A DNA stretch of 64,000 nucleotides from Streptomyces xylophagus (GTDB lineage Bacteria; Actinomycetota; Actinomycetes; Streptomycetales; Streptomycetaceae), in NCBI RefSeq assembly GCF_000716435.1, contig NZ_JNWO01000002.1, positions 62,001 through 126,000 of the forward strand. The letters are read 5' to 3'. How positions within the stretch are numbered: position 1 is the stretch's first letter; each line of letters starts with the position of its first letter. Below are positions 16,361 through 24,140 of this stretch, piece after piece. The notes under the pieces are model-generated. The model had not been told where the DNA came from and searched no databases. It worked only from the letters and a program-made list of their open reading frames with translations. The translations under genes were made by a program, and so were the position numbers.

Positions 16361-17575
16361 TCAGCGGCGTTCGTCGCGGAACACCTTCCCGCCCTTCATC
16401 ACGAACCGGACGTCCTTCATCACGGAGATGTCCTCCAGCGGATTGCCCGGCACCGCGATCAGGTCGGCGAGCAGGCCTTCCGCGATACGGCCCCTGTCGT
16501 CGGCGTCGATCAACTCCGCCGCGTTGACGGTCGCCGCCTGGAGTGCCTCCAGGGGAGTCATGCCGCGGTCGACCAGGGCGATCAGCTCCTGCGCGCCGCG
16601 GCCGTGCGGAATCGCCGGCGCGTCCGTGCCCAGCGCCATCCGGACACCCGCCTTGCCGGCCCTGGCCACCACCGTCTTCGCCCGGGGGAAGATCTCGGCG
16701 GCCTTCTCCTTCAGTTCGGGCGCGGCGTGGGACATGTCCATCCCCTCGATGAGAGCGGTGGTCGGCACCAGGAAAGTGCCCCTCTCCGCCATCAGCGCGA
16801 TGGTGTCGTCGTCGAGCAGGAAGCCGTGCTCGATGCAGTCGATGCCCGCCTCCACCGCCGACCGGACGGCGTCGGCCCCATGGGTGTGGGCCGCCACCTT
16901 CAGTCCGCGCCGATGGGCCTCGTCGACGATGGCGCGCAGTTCCTCATCCGAGTAGTGCTGCGCGCCGGGGGTGCCCGTGTGGGACATCACGCCCCCGGAC
17001 GCGCAGACCTTGATGAGCCGCGCCCCGTGCTTGATCTGGTAGCGGACCGCCTTGCGCACCTCGTCGACACCGTTGGCAATGCCCTCTTCCAGCGAGAGAG
17101 GCATGATTCCGGGGGCGTACCCGGCGAACATCGTGGGGTCCAGATGCCCGCCGGTGGGCGTGATGGCGTGTCCGGCCGGCACGATGCGCGGGCCGTCTAT
17201 CCAGCCGGCGTCGATGGCCTTCGCCAGCGCGACGTCCAGCAGATAGCCGCCTGTCTTCACGAACAGGCCGAGATTCCGGACCGTCGTGAACCCCGCGCGC
17301 AGGGTCCGCCGGGCGTTGCCCACCGCGCGGAGCATCCGCAACGGGGGATCGTCCTGGACGGGGGAGAGCGCGAGCGTCTCTCCCCGGCCGCCCATCAGGA
17401 GGTTGACCTCCATGTCCATGAGACCGGGCAGGAGAGTCACATCGCCGAGGTCGAGAACCTCGCTCTCGCCCCCGCCGCCGGACGTGATGCGGTCGCCCTC
17501 GACCGTCACCAGGCCCGGCGACTCGAACTCGCCCGTCTCCACGTGCAGTACACGCGCCGCTTTGAGCGTGACCAC
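16361..17575 (-). CDS. Amidohydrolase-fold protein with altered metal site
   Basis: 404 residues of the imidazolonepropionase/prolidase-like amidohydrolase type. Several metal-site elements are present: Lys189 in LIKVCASGG, His230 and His232 in AAHTHG, His250 in IEHG and Asp318 in GTDAP. The first-strand His-x-His of the family is replaced: the motif reads PGLMDMEVNLL with Glu56 and Asn58 where the histidines should be. The protein may use a single metal or have a different activity. It is the last gene of the - strand Rieske operon and converges with the TetR gene. Confidence 0.8.
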   Translation of the reverse strand: MVTLKAARVLHVETGEFESPGLVTVEGDRITSGGGGESEVLDLGDVTLLPGLMDMEVNLLMGGRGETLALSPVQDDPPLRMLRAVGNARRTLRAGFTTVRNLGLFVKTGGYLLDVALAKAIDAGWIDGPRIVPAGHAITPTGGHLDPTMFAGYAPGIMPLSLEEGIANGVDEVRKAVRYQIKHGARLIKVCASGGVMSHTGTPGAQHYSDEELRAIVDEAHRRGLKVAAHTHGADAVRSAVEAGIDCIEHGFLLDDDTIALMAERGTFLVPTTALIEGMDMSHAAPELKEKAAEIFPRAKTVVARAGKAGVRMALGTDAPAIPHGRGAQELIALVDRGMTPLEALQAATVNAAELIDADDRGRIAEGLLADLIAVPGNPLEDISVMKDVRFVMKGGKVFRDERR

Positions 17576-17581
17576 GACCGG

Positions 17582-17902
17582 TCAGACCTTCGGCTCGACG
17601 ACGAGGTCCATATAGGCGGCCCCGCTGTCCGGCACCCGGGCCTGCTTCCAGACCTCGACCGGGAACGACACGTTCACCAGGGAGAACATCAGGAGCAGCA
17701 AGTTGCGCTCCTGCTCCGGGAGTTCGGTGAGCTGGAACTTGTCGAGGTGGTCGGAGGCCTGTTCGAGGAGCGGGAACGCGGCGTCGTAGAACGCCTGCAT
17801 CTCCTCCATGGAGCTGGCCAGGCGCTTGCTGTAGCGATCGCGCTCGGACTCCAGGACCCACTCGCTGAACGGTTCGAGTGCCGCGAACTCACTGGGCAGC
17901 AT
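17582..17902 (-). CDS. Hypothetical protein coupled to the Rieske oxygenase (106 aa)
   Basis: A small, mostly helical acidic protein (FSEWVLESERDRYSKRLASS, then LLEQASDHLDKFQLTELPEQERNLLLLMFSLV). Its start lies inside the 3' end of the Rieske gene (14-base overlap), so the two are made together. No known domain is recognised; a small accessory or assembly subunit of the oxygenase is a reasonable guess from position alone. Confidence 0.7.
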   Translation of the reverse strand: MLPSEFAALEPFSEWVLESERDRYSKRLASSMEEMQAFYDAAFPLLEQASDHLDKFQLTELPEQERNLLLLMFSLVNVSFPVEVWKQARVPDSGAAYMDLVVEPKV

Positions 17903-19154
17903 CGGTGTGCTCCTTGACGTAGTCGGCGACCGTCTTGTGCAGATGGCGGAGCAGCAACTCCTGGTCGCAGAGCGGGAAATCGGTGACGACCCGGCTCTTG
18001 AGCATCGTCTGGGTGGCCTCCAGCGTGTTGCCGTCCTGGAGGGCGTACTCCTTGAACGTCACCGCCGCCAGCTCCTGCTTGAGCCGCTCGCGCGCCGTCT
18101 TGGCGGGCACGAAGTACAGGTTGGCCTCGAAGATGTGCTTGTCCACGGCCGTCGGCCAGTAGTGGTACGTCAGGTACCAGCCGGGCTTCCAGATCAGCAG
18201 GGTCATGTTCGGGAAGAACTCGAAGGAGTCGTTGCCCCACGCGCGGTGCCGGCCCGGGTTGAGTCCCGTCGGCAGGTTGTCCAGGCCCTCGATGTCGGGT
18301 GCCTCCCACGGCCCGAACAGGCCGCTGCGCAGGACGCGTTCGATGGGCTTGACGATGGTCAGGTCCTTGGGCGGCGACATGCCTCCCCAGGAGGAGATCA
18401 TCGAGTGCGGGGAGTGGATCTCGTAGTGCAGGGCCTCGTACCCGACGTTGAAGAGCTTGTCGGCCTCGTCCTTGACGGCCTGCTTCATGTGCAGGACGGG
18501 TGCGTGGTAGAACTCCGCGAACGCGTCGATGAACAGCTTCCAGTTGCTGCCGATCTCGGCCTTGTACGTGAAGACCTCGGTCATCTCGTGGAAGGGGTAG
18601 CCCTCCAGGCCCTTGGCGAACTCGCCCAGGTACTCCTTGAGCGGCTGGGCGTTCGGGTCCAGGTTGACGAAGATGAACCCCTCCCAGACCTCGCAGCGGA
18701 CCAGCTTGAGGCCGTAGTCCGCCTTGTCCAGGTCGAAGAACTCCTTCTCCTGCTGGACGAAGGTCAGATCGCCGTCGAGGCTGTAGCGCCAGGCGTGGTA
18801 CTTGCAGGTGAACTGGCGGCAGGTGCCTTTGACTTCCTCGCCCGGGAAGTCGTTCCACACGAGCTTGTTGCCGCGGTGGCGGCAGACGTTGTGGAAGGCG
18901 CGGATCTCCTTGTCCTTGCCCCGCACGATCACCAGTGAGGTGTCGGCGACGGCCAGCTCCTTCGTGAAGTAGCTGCCGACCTTGGGGACTTGCTCGACCC
19001 GGCCGACGTTCAGCCAGGTCTTCTTGAAGATCGCCTCCTTCTCCGCCTCGTAGTACGCGGGGTCGATGGAGTCCTCGTAGTTGACCGGGCTGGTGCCCAG
19101 CTCGGGGTAGTTCTCGGTCCAGCTCCCGGCCTCGGGCTTGGCGAAGTGTGGCAT
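17889..19154 (-). CDS. Rieske non-haem iron oxygenase, large subunit
   Basis: 421 residues. The Rieske [2Fe-2S] ligands are Cys91/His93 (CRHRGN) and Cys117/His120 (CKYHAW). The catalytic domain shows NWKLFIDAFAEFYHAPVLH, with Asp210 as the electron-transfer bridge and His217 and His222 as iron ligands. Such enzymes hydroxylate aromatic rings, terpenoids or steroids using electrons from a reductase; the KshB-like reductase at 35384-36388 is the obvious candidate and no small beta subunit is encoded. A perfect GAGAAT-N3-ATTCTC site lies 22 bases upstream of the start. Confidence 0.9.
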   Translation of the reverse strand: MPHFAKPEAGSWTENYPELGTSPVNYEDSIDPAYYEAEKEAIFKKTWLNVGRVEQVPKVGSYFTKELAVADTSLVIVRGKDKEIRAFHNVCRHRGNKLVWNDFPGEEVKGTCRQFTCKYHAWRYSLDGDLTFVQQEKEFFDLDKADYGLKLVRCEVWEGFIFVNLDPNAQPLKEYLGEFAKGLEGYPFHEMTEVFTYKAEIGSNWKLFIDAFAEFYHAPVLHMKQAVKDEADKLFNVGYEALHYEIHSPHSMISSWGGMSPPKDLTIVKPIERVLRSGLFGPWEAPDIEGLDNLPTGLNPGRHRAWGNDSFEFFPNMTLLIWKPGWYLTYHYWPTAVDKHIFEANLYFVPAKTARERLKQELAAVTFKEYALQDGNTLEATQTMLKSRVVTDFPLCDQELLLRHLHKTVADYVKEHTDAAQ

Positions 19155-19158
19155 GGGA

Positions 19159-19794
19159 TCACCCCTCTCGCTTGTGAGAATACCATTCTCGTTTTGGGAA
19201 ACTGAAGTTCTCTTCCGAGATCACAGGGTCGAGTTCCACGCCGAAGGTGTTGAGGGCCATCGTGAGCATCGTGTAGGCGCCGATCGTGAACACCAGGTCC
19301 ATGAGCTGGCGTTCGTCCAGGTCGACGGCGAGCGCGGCGTAGGTCGCGTCCGACAGGCCCGAGTCGGTGTCCAGTTCGTCCACCGCCCGGTTGAGCAACG
19401 TGTCGGCGTCCGTGCGGACTTCCTCGATCTCCTCCTCGGTCACCCCGGCCTTCCGGCCGATCAGGACGTGACTGGCCCACTCGTATCTGCTGCCCCGCCG
19501 CCAGGCCACCCGCATGACGGCCAGTTCGCGGACGCGCACCGGCAGGGTCGAGGTGTTGAGGTGCATGTTGAACGTCAGGAACGCCCGCGCCAGGGCCGGA
19601 TGCCGCTGGAAGATCCCCAGGACGTTGGCCTGCGGCAGCTTCCGGGGGTGGTTGATGACCGAGAACAGTTCGTGGTCCCAGTCGTCGTACGGCACCGGGG
19701 CGATGCGAACGCCGTTCTCGGCGGTGGTTCCGCCGTGCTCGCGGTACTCGGTGCCCGTCTCGCCGGGTCCGTCGTGTTCGCTCTGCTCGCTCAC
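19159..19794 (-). CDS. Carboxymuconolactone decarboxylase (AhpD-like) family protein
   Basis: 211 residues. The CMD core spans about residues 60-165 (IFQRHPALARAFLTFNMHLN, then RVRELAVMRVAWRRGSRYEWASHVLIGRKAG). The position of the CxxC redox pair of AhpD is occupied by SRYEWASH, so it is not a peroxidase reductase. Family members of this type accompany dehydrogenases in aromatic and terpenoid catabolism; the reaction is unknown. Its start overlaps the SDR stop by four bases, and its last codons contain the operator that precedes the Rieske gene. Confidence 0.8.
   Translation of the reverse strand: MSEQSEHDGPGETGTEYREHGGTTAENGVRIAPVPYDDWDHELFSVINHPRKLPQANVLGIFQRHPALARAFLTFNMHLNTSTLPVRVRELAVMRVAWRRGSRYEWASHVLIGRKAGVTEEEIEEVRTDADTLLNRAVDELDTDSGLSDATYAALAVDLDERQLMDLVFTIGAYTMLTMALNTFGVELDPVISEENFSFPKREWYSHKREG
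19176..19190. promoter_or_regulatory. Operator GAGAATACCATTCTC upstream of the Rieske gene
   Basis: A perfect palindrome (12 of 12 arm positions), located inside the 3' coding end of the CMD gene and ending 22 bases before the Rieske start. On the - strand it includes TATTCT, which could serve as a -10 for an internal promoter. Confidence 0.75.
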
Positions 19795-20495
19795 GTGTTC
19801 CGCCCGCCGTTGACGCCCAGGATCTGGCCGGTGATGTAACCGGCCTCCTCGGAGGCGAGGAAGGCGCAGGCCGCGGCGATGTCCTCCGGGCGCCCGACGC
19901 GCCGTACCGGAGTGCGCTGGATGTGCTCCTCGACCGTCCCGCCGAGCAGTTGACGCTCCTCCGAGCGGCGCAGCATCGGTGTGTCGATGAAGCCGGGGGG
20001 AACCGCGTTGACGGTGATGCCCTGCGGACCCAGCTCCAGGGCCAGCGCCTTGGTCAGCCCGTTGACCGCAGACTTGGCGGACACGTAGTGCGTCATGAAC
20101 GGCTGGCCCGACTGCGCGCTGGACGAGGAGATGTTGACGATCCGGCCCCAGCCGGCCTCCACCATGTCCGGCAGAACGGCCTGGACGCAGTGGAAGACGC
20201 CGTTCAGATTGACGTCGATCACCCGCTGCCAGGCCTCGAAGGTGAGGTTGGCGAAGCGCTTGTAGCCCTCCATCCCGGCCGCGTTGACCAGCACCGTGAC
20301 CGGGCCGAGCTGCTCGCGGATCTCGGTGAGTGCCTCGTCCACCTGGGCCCGGTCGGAGACGTCGGCCTTCCGGGAGAAGCCTCTGTCGGACGGATTGAGG
20401 TCGAGGGTGGCGACCTGGAGGCCGTCGGCCTCCAGGCGTTGTGCGATGGCCAGTCCGATGCCGGAACCGCCGCCTGTGACGAGGGCTGTCCTCAT
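19791..20495 (-). CDS. Short-chain dehydrogenase/reductase
   Basis: 234 residues from ATG 20495 with GAAGGGGG eight bases upstream. Motifs: VTGGGSGIGLAIA near residue 6, LVNAAGMEGY, ISSSSAQSG with catalytic Ser, HYVSAKSAVNGL with YxxxK, and the C-terminal GYITGQILGVNGG. ATLDLN with an acidic residue after strand 2 indicates NAD(H). Probably oxidises a hydroxyl made by the oxygenases. First gene of the - strand operon through 16361 and divergent from the SDR at 20732. Confidence 0.85.
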   Translation of the reverse strand: MRTALVTGGGSGIGLAIAQRLEADGLQVATLDLNPSDRGFSRKADVSDRAQVDEALTEIREQLGPVTVLVNAAGMEGYKRFANLTFEAWQRVIDVNLNGVFHCVQAVLPDMVEAGWGRIVNISSSSAQSGQPFMTHYVSAKSAVNGLTKALALELGPQGITVNAVPPGFIDTPMLRRSEERQLLGGTVEEHIQRTPVRRVGRPEDIAAACAFLASEEAGYITGQILGVNGGRNT

Positions 20496-20542
20496 GCCGG
20501 AACCCCCTTCGTCTCGATCATGAAAATCTCCCTTCCAGATCT

Positions 20543-20557
20543 GAGAAGCGTATTCTC
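20543..20557. promoter_or_regulatory. Operator GAGAAGCGTATTCTC for the - strand SDR operon
   Basis: Eleven of twelve arm positions match the GAGAAT-N3-ATTCTC consensus; 48 bases upstream of the SDR start at 20495 in the divergent control region. Confidence 0.7.
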
Positions 20558-20631
20558 GTCTCCGGCGCTTCCGGAAGTCCCGCGCAGGCGAGGGCTGTTC
20601 GCGGCGGTCTGCGCGCCTGTCAGCTCCTCGT

Positions 20632-20646
20632 CAGGATGACATTCTC
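20632..20646. promoter_or_regulatory. Weak operator CAGGATGACATTCTC
   Basis: Ten of twelve arm positions match, with a perfect right half-site. It lies in the middle of the divergent SDR/SDR control region between two better placed sites. Confidence 0.4.
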
Positions 20647-20658
20647 GCTTCCGGATGG

Positions 20659-20687
20659 TTGATTCGCGTATAAGGAGAATGTAGTTT
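20659..20687 (+). promoter_or_regulatory. Promoter TTGATT-N17-TAGTTT of the 20.7-33.1 kb operon
   Basis: -35 TTGATT at 20659-20664 and -10 TAGTTT at 20682-20687 with a 17-base spacer. The same two hexamers and spacing recur before the ABC permease gene at 54611-54639. Confidence 0.6.
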
Positions 20688-20689
20688 CC
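20675..20689. promoter_or_regulatory. Operator GAGAATGTAGTTTCC overlapping the -10
   Basis: The left arm is perfect and the right arm has two changes. The site covers the -10 box of the promoter at 20659-20687, as expected for repression. Confidence 0.6.
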
Positions 20690-20731
20690 GCTTCATTGGA
20701 GCAAGCCGCCCATCCATGCGAGGAGAACAGG

Positions 20732-21463
20732 ATGCGGTTCCAGGACAAGGTGGCGATCGTCACCGGAGCGGGACAGGGAATCGGCGAGGACTACGCCCGG
20801 GCGCTGGCCGCCGAGGGAGCACGGGTCGTGGTCGCCGACATCAACGAGGAGCAGGGACAGCGGGTCGCCAAGGAACTCGACTCCGCGCTCTTCGTCAAGG
20901 TCGACGTCGGAGACCCCGCCTCGGCCGACGCGCTGGCCGCCGCCACCGTCGCGGAGTTCGGCCGCATCGACTACCTGATCAACAACGCCGCGATCTACCA
21001 CAGCATGCGGCGCGAGGGCCTCACCACCGTCGACCTCGACTACCTCAACCGCTTCATCCAGGTGAACCTGATGGGCGCCCTGTACGTCACCCGGGCCGTC
21101 GTCCCGCACCTGACCGAGGGCAGCGCGATCGTCAACCAGTCGTCCGCCGCCGCCTACATGGCCAGCGGCTACTACGGCCTGGCCAAGATCGGCATCAACC
21201 ACCTCACCGCGTCCCTCGCCGCCGAACTCGGCGGCCGGGGCATCCGCGTCAACGGCATCGCCCCCGGCCCCACCGACACCGAGGCCACGGCCACCGTCGT
21301 ACCGGTCGAGTTCCAGGAGCGGATGACCCAGGCCCTGGCCCTCAAACGGATGGGCACGCCCGGCGACCTGACCCCCACCGTGCTGTTCCTGCTGTCCGAC
21401 GACGCCGGCTGGCTCACCGGCCAGACCATCAGCGTGGACGGCGGACAGGTGGTGCGGCTGTGA
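20732..21463 (+). CDS. Short-chain dehydrogenase/reductase
   Basis: 243 residues from ATG 20732, chosen over an in-frame upstream GTG/TTG because AGGAGA sits 11 bases before it. Cofactor motif VTGAGQGIGEDYARA at residues 11-25, VVADINEEQ (acidic, NAD-preferring), LINNAAIYHSMRREG, the Ser pair in NQSSAAAYM and YYGLAKIGINHL carrying YxxxK, ending GWLTGQTISVDGGQ. First gene of the long + strand operon; probably works ahead of the aldehyde dehydrogenase, oxidising an alcohol. Confidence 0.9.
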   Translation: MRFQDKVAIVTGAGQGIGEDYARALAAEGARVVVADINEEQGQRVAKELDSALFVKVDVGDPASADALAAATVAEFGRIDYLINNAAIYHSMRREGLTTVDLDYLNRFIQVNLMGALYVTRAVVPHLTEGSAIVNQSSAAAYMASGYYGLAKIGINHLTASLAAELGGRGIRVNGIAPGPTDTEATATVVPVEFQERMTQALALKRMGTPGDLTPTVLFLLSDDAGWLTGQTISVDGGQVVRL

Positions 21464-22899
21464 CCCGCCTGCTCATCAACGGCCAACTCGTCGACGCGGA
21501 GCGGACGTTCCCGTCCCTCAACCCCGCGACCGGCGAGGTCTACGGCCACGCGCCCGACGCCACCACCGCCCAGGCCGAAGCGGCCGTAGCGGCGGCCCGG
21601 ACAGCCTTCGACACCACCGCCTGGTCCACGGACGTACAACTGCGCATCCGCTGTCTCGACCAGCTGCACCAGGCCCTCACCGACCACGTCGAGGAGCTGC
21701 GCGAGCTGACCATCGCCGAGGTCGGCGCGCCCCGCATGCTCACCTACGGCCCCCAACTCGACGACCCCGTCAAGCTGGTGCGCTACTACGCGGACCTGCT
21801 CCGCAAGTACCCGCTGACCGAGGAGCTCGGCGAGTCCGAGAGTCGCGGCCAGCGTCACCGGCGCTGGGTGGAGAAGGAGGCTGCCGGGGTCGTCGCGGCG
21901 ATCATCGCCTACAACTACCCGAACCAGTTGGCCCTGGCCAAGCTCGCCCCCGCGCTCGCGGCCGGCTGCACGGTCGTTCTCAAGGGCGCGCCCGACACCC
22001 CGCTGACCACCCTGTTCCTCGGTCAACTCATCGCCGAACACACGGACATACCGCCCGGCGTGGTCAACGTCCTGACGTCCTCCGGTGCCGACGTCGGCGA
22101 GGCGCTCACCACGCACCCCGACGTCGACATGATCACCTTCACCGGTTCGACGGCGACCGGTCGCCGAATCATGGAGGCCGCGAGCCGTACGGTGAAGAAG
22201 GTCTTCCTGGAGCTCGGCGGCAAGTCCGCCATGATCGTCCTCGACGACGCGGACTTCGCGACGGCCGCGATGTTCGCGGCCGGCACCATCTGCTCCCACT
22301 CCGGGCAGGGCTGCGCGCTCACCTCCCGGCTGCTCGTGCCCAGGGAGCACCACGACGAGATCGTCGCCATGGTGGCGGCGGGCCTCGGCCGTATCCCGCT
22401 CGGCGACCCCGCCGACCCCAAGACCTTCGCGGGCCCGCTCATCAGCGAGCGCCAGCGCGAGAAGGTCGACGGCATGGTCGAGAGGGCCGTAGCGGCAGGT
22501 GCGAACCTCGTTACCGGTGGCGAGAAGATCGATCCCGGCTTCTTCTACAGGCCGACGCTGCTCAGCAACGTCGATCCGGACAGCGAGATCGCGCAGGACG
22601 AGGTCTTCGGCCCGGTGCTCGTGGTGATTCCGTACGACGACGATGACGACGCCGTCCGGATCGCCAACAACTCCATCTTCGGCCTCTCCGGCGGCATCCA
22701 GAGCGCCGACGACGAGCGGGCCATCGCCCTCGCCCGCCGGATCCGCACCGGCACCTTCAGCATCAACGGCGGCAACTACTTCGCGGCGGACGTCCCGTTC
22801 GGCGGCTACAAGCAGTCGGGCATCGGCCGGGAGAGCGGCGTGGCCGGGCTCGAGGAGTTCCTGGAGTACAAGGCGTTCGCGGTCGTGGTCCGGTCATGA
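21460..22899 (+). CDS. Aldehyde dehydrogenase
   Basis: 479 residues from GTG 21460 (GTGA overlap with the SDR). Catalytic Cys285 in GQGCALTSR, general base Glu251 in FLELGGKSA, oxyanion Asn152 in IAYNYPNQ and the cofactor lysine region VVLKGAPDT are all present. The full ALDH length and the C-terminal GGYKQSGIGRESG loop indicate a working NAD(P)-dependent enzyme. It should oxidise an aldehyde from the SDR/P450 steps to a carboxylate ready for CoA activation by the next gene or by the ligases. Confidence 0.9.
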   Translation: MTRLLINGQLVDAERTFPSLNPATGEVYGHAPDATTAQAEAAVAAARTAFDTTAWSTDVQLRIRCLDQLHQALTDHVEELRELTIAEVGAPRMLTYGPQLDDPVKLVRYYADLLRKYPLTEELGESESRGQRHRRWVEKEAAGVVAAIIAYNYPNQLALAKLAPALAAGCTVVLKGAPDTPLTTLFLGQLIAEHTDIPPGVVNVLTSSGADVGEALTTHPDVDMITFTGSTATGRRIMEAASRTVKKVFLELGGKSAMIVLDDADFATAAMFAAGTICSHSGQGCALTSRLLVPREHHDEIVAMVAAGLGRIPLGDPADPKTFAGPLISERQREKVDGMVERAVAAGANLVTGGEKIDPGFFYRPTLLSNVDPDSEIAQDEVFGPVLVVIPYDDDDDAVRIANNSIFGLSGGIQSADDERAIALARRIRTGTFSINGGNYFAADVPFGGYKQSGIGRESGVAGLEEFLEYKAFAVVVRS

Positions 22900-24101
22900 T
22901 GCCGCTCGAGGGCATCCGCGTTCTCGAAGTCGCCATGTACGGCTTCGTGCCCTCGGCGGGAGCCGTCCTCTCCGACTGGGGAGCGGACGTCATCAAGGTC
23001 GAGCACGCCGTTACCGGCGACCCGCAGCGCGGTCTGCGGCAGACCGGCACGATGCGCGTCGAGGGCGACCCCAACCCCAACGTCGAGCACGCCAACCGCG
23101 GCAAGCGCAGCCTCGGCCTCGACATCTCCCGCCCCGAGGGCAAGGAGGTGCTCTACGACCTCGCCCGCCGCGCGGACGTGTTCCTGACCAGCTTCCTGCC
23201 CGGCCACCGGGAGCGGTTCGGCATCGACGTGGACGACATCCGTGCCGTCAATCCGCAGATCGTCTACGCCCGGGGCAGCGCCTTCGGACCGCGCGGACCG
23301 GAAGCGGGCAAGGGCGGCTACGACATGACGGCGTTCTGGGCTCGCGCCGGCACCGCCGCGAGCATCACCCCCCAAGGCACCGACGGCATCATCAACCCGC
23401 CCGCACCGGCCTACGGCGACACCATCTCCGGCACCAACCTCGCCGGCGGCATCGCGGCCGCGCTCCTGAAACGCGAACGCACCGGCGAACCGTCGGTCGT
23501 GGACGTCTCGTTGCTCGGCAGCGGACTGTGGGCGATGGGCCACGCCACCGCGCTCTCCCTGCACCTCGGCAAGCCCTGGATCCCGCCGCCCGTCGGCACC
23601 CACGGCTCGCCGACCAACCCCCTGTCCGGGCTGTACGAGACCTCCGACGGCCACCATCTGGCGTTCGTCATGATGCAGCCCGGCAAGTTCTGGGCCGATG
23701 TGTGCCGGCACATCGACCGCCCCGAACTCGCCGACGACGCCCGCTTCGACACGGCCGAGAACCTCGCGACCAACACGGCGGAGGCCGTCAAGATCCTGCG
23801 CGAGGTCATCGCCACCCGCACCCTCGCGGAGTGGAGCAGGCGCTTCACCACCCTGGCCGGGCCGTGGGCCCCGGTACAGGACTCCCTGCAAGTGGGCGAC
23901 GACCCGCAGATCAGAGCGAACGAGTACCTCCTGCAGGCAGGAGAGCTCGAACTGGTCGCCAGCCCCGTGCAGTTCGACGTGCACGCCCCACAACTCGGGC
24001 CCGCACCCGAGTTCGCCGCCCAGACCGAGGAGATCCTCCTCGAACTGGGCCTGGACTGGGACCGCATCATCGCGCTCAAGGCGGCGGGCGCGGTCACCTG
24101 A
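22896..24101 (+). CDS. CaiB/BaiF family (type III) CoA-transferase
   Basis: 401 residues from ATG 22896, overlapping the ALDH stop. N-terminal family signature LEGIRVLEVAMYGFVPSAGAVLSDWGADVIKVE, NRGKRSLGLDI, and the likely catalytic aspartate in KGGYDMTAFWARAG near residue 147. Type III transferases move CoA between carboxylic acids through an aspartyl-CoA anhydride. Downstream of an aldehyde dehydrogenase, it probably activates the newly formed acid. Two relatives occur at 43610 and 62003. Confidence 0.9.
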   Translation: MMPLEGIRVLEVAMYGFVPSAGAVLSDWGADVIKVEHAVTGDPQRGLRQTGTMRVEGDPNPNVEHANRGKRSLGLDISRPEGKEVLYDLARRADVFLTSFLPGHRERFGIDVDDIRAVNPQIVYARGSAFGPRGPEAGKGGYDMTAFWARAGTAASITPQGTDGIINPPAPAYGDTISGTNLAGGIAAALLKRERTGEPSVVDVSLLGSGLWAMGHATALSLHLGKPWIPPPVGTHGSPTNPLSGLYETSDGHHLAFVMMQPGKFWADVCRHIDRPELADDARFDTAENLATNTAEAVKILREVIATRTLAEWSRRFTTLAGPWAPVQDSLQVGDDPQIRANEYLLQAGELELVASPVQFDVHAPQLGPAPEFAAQTEEILLELGLDWDRIIALKAAGAVT

Positions 24102-24140
24102 TCACCCGACAGCGGGACTCATTCTCAACGAGGAGAACCG

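Noticed and set aside
24112..24126. ATTCTC half-site before the solute-binding protein gene
   Set aside because: The left arm matches only at two of six positions, and the downstream GAGGAGAAC is simply the ribosome-binding site.
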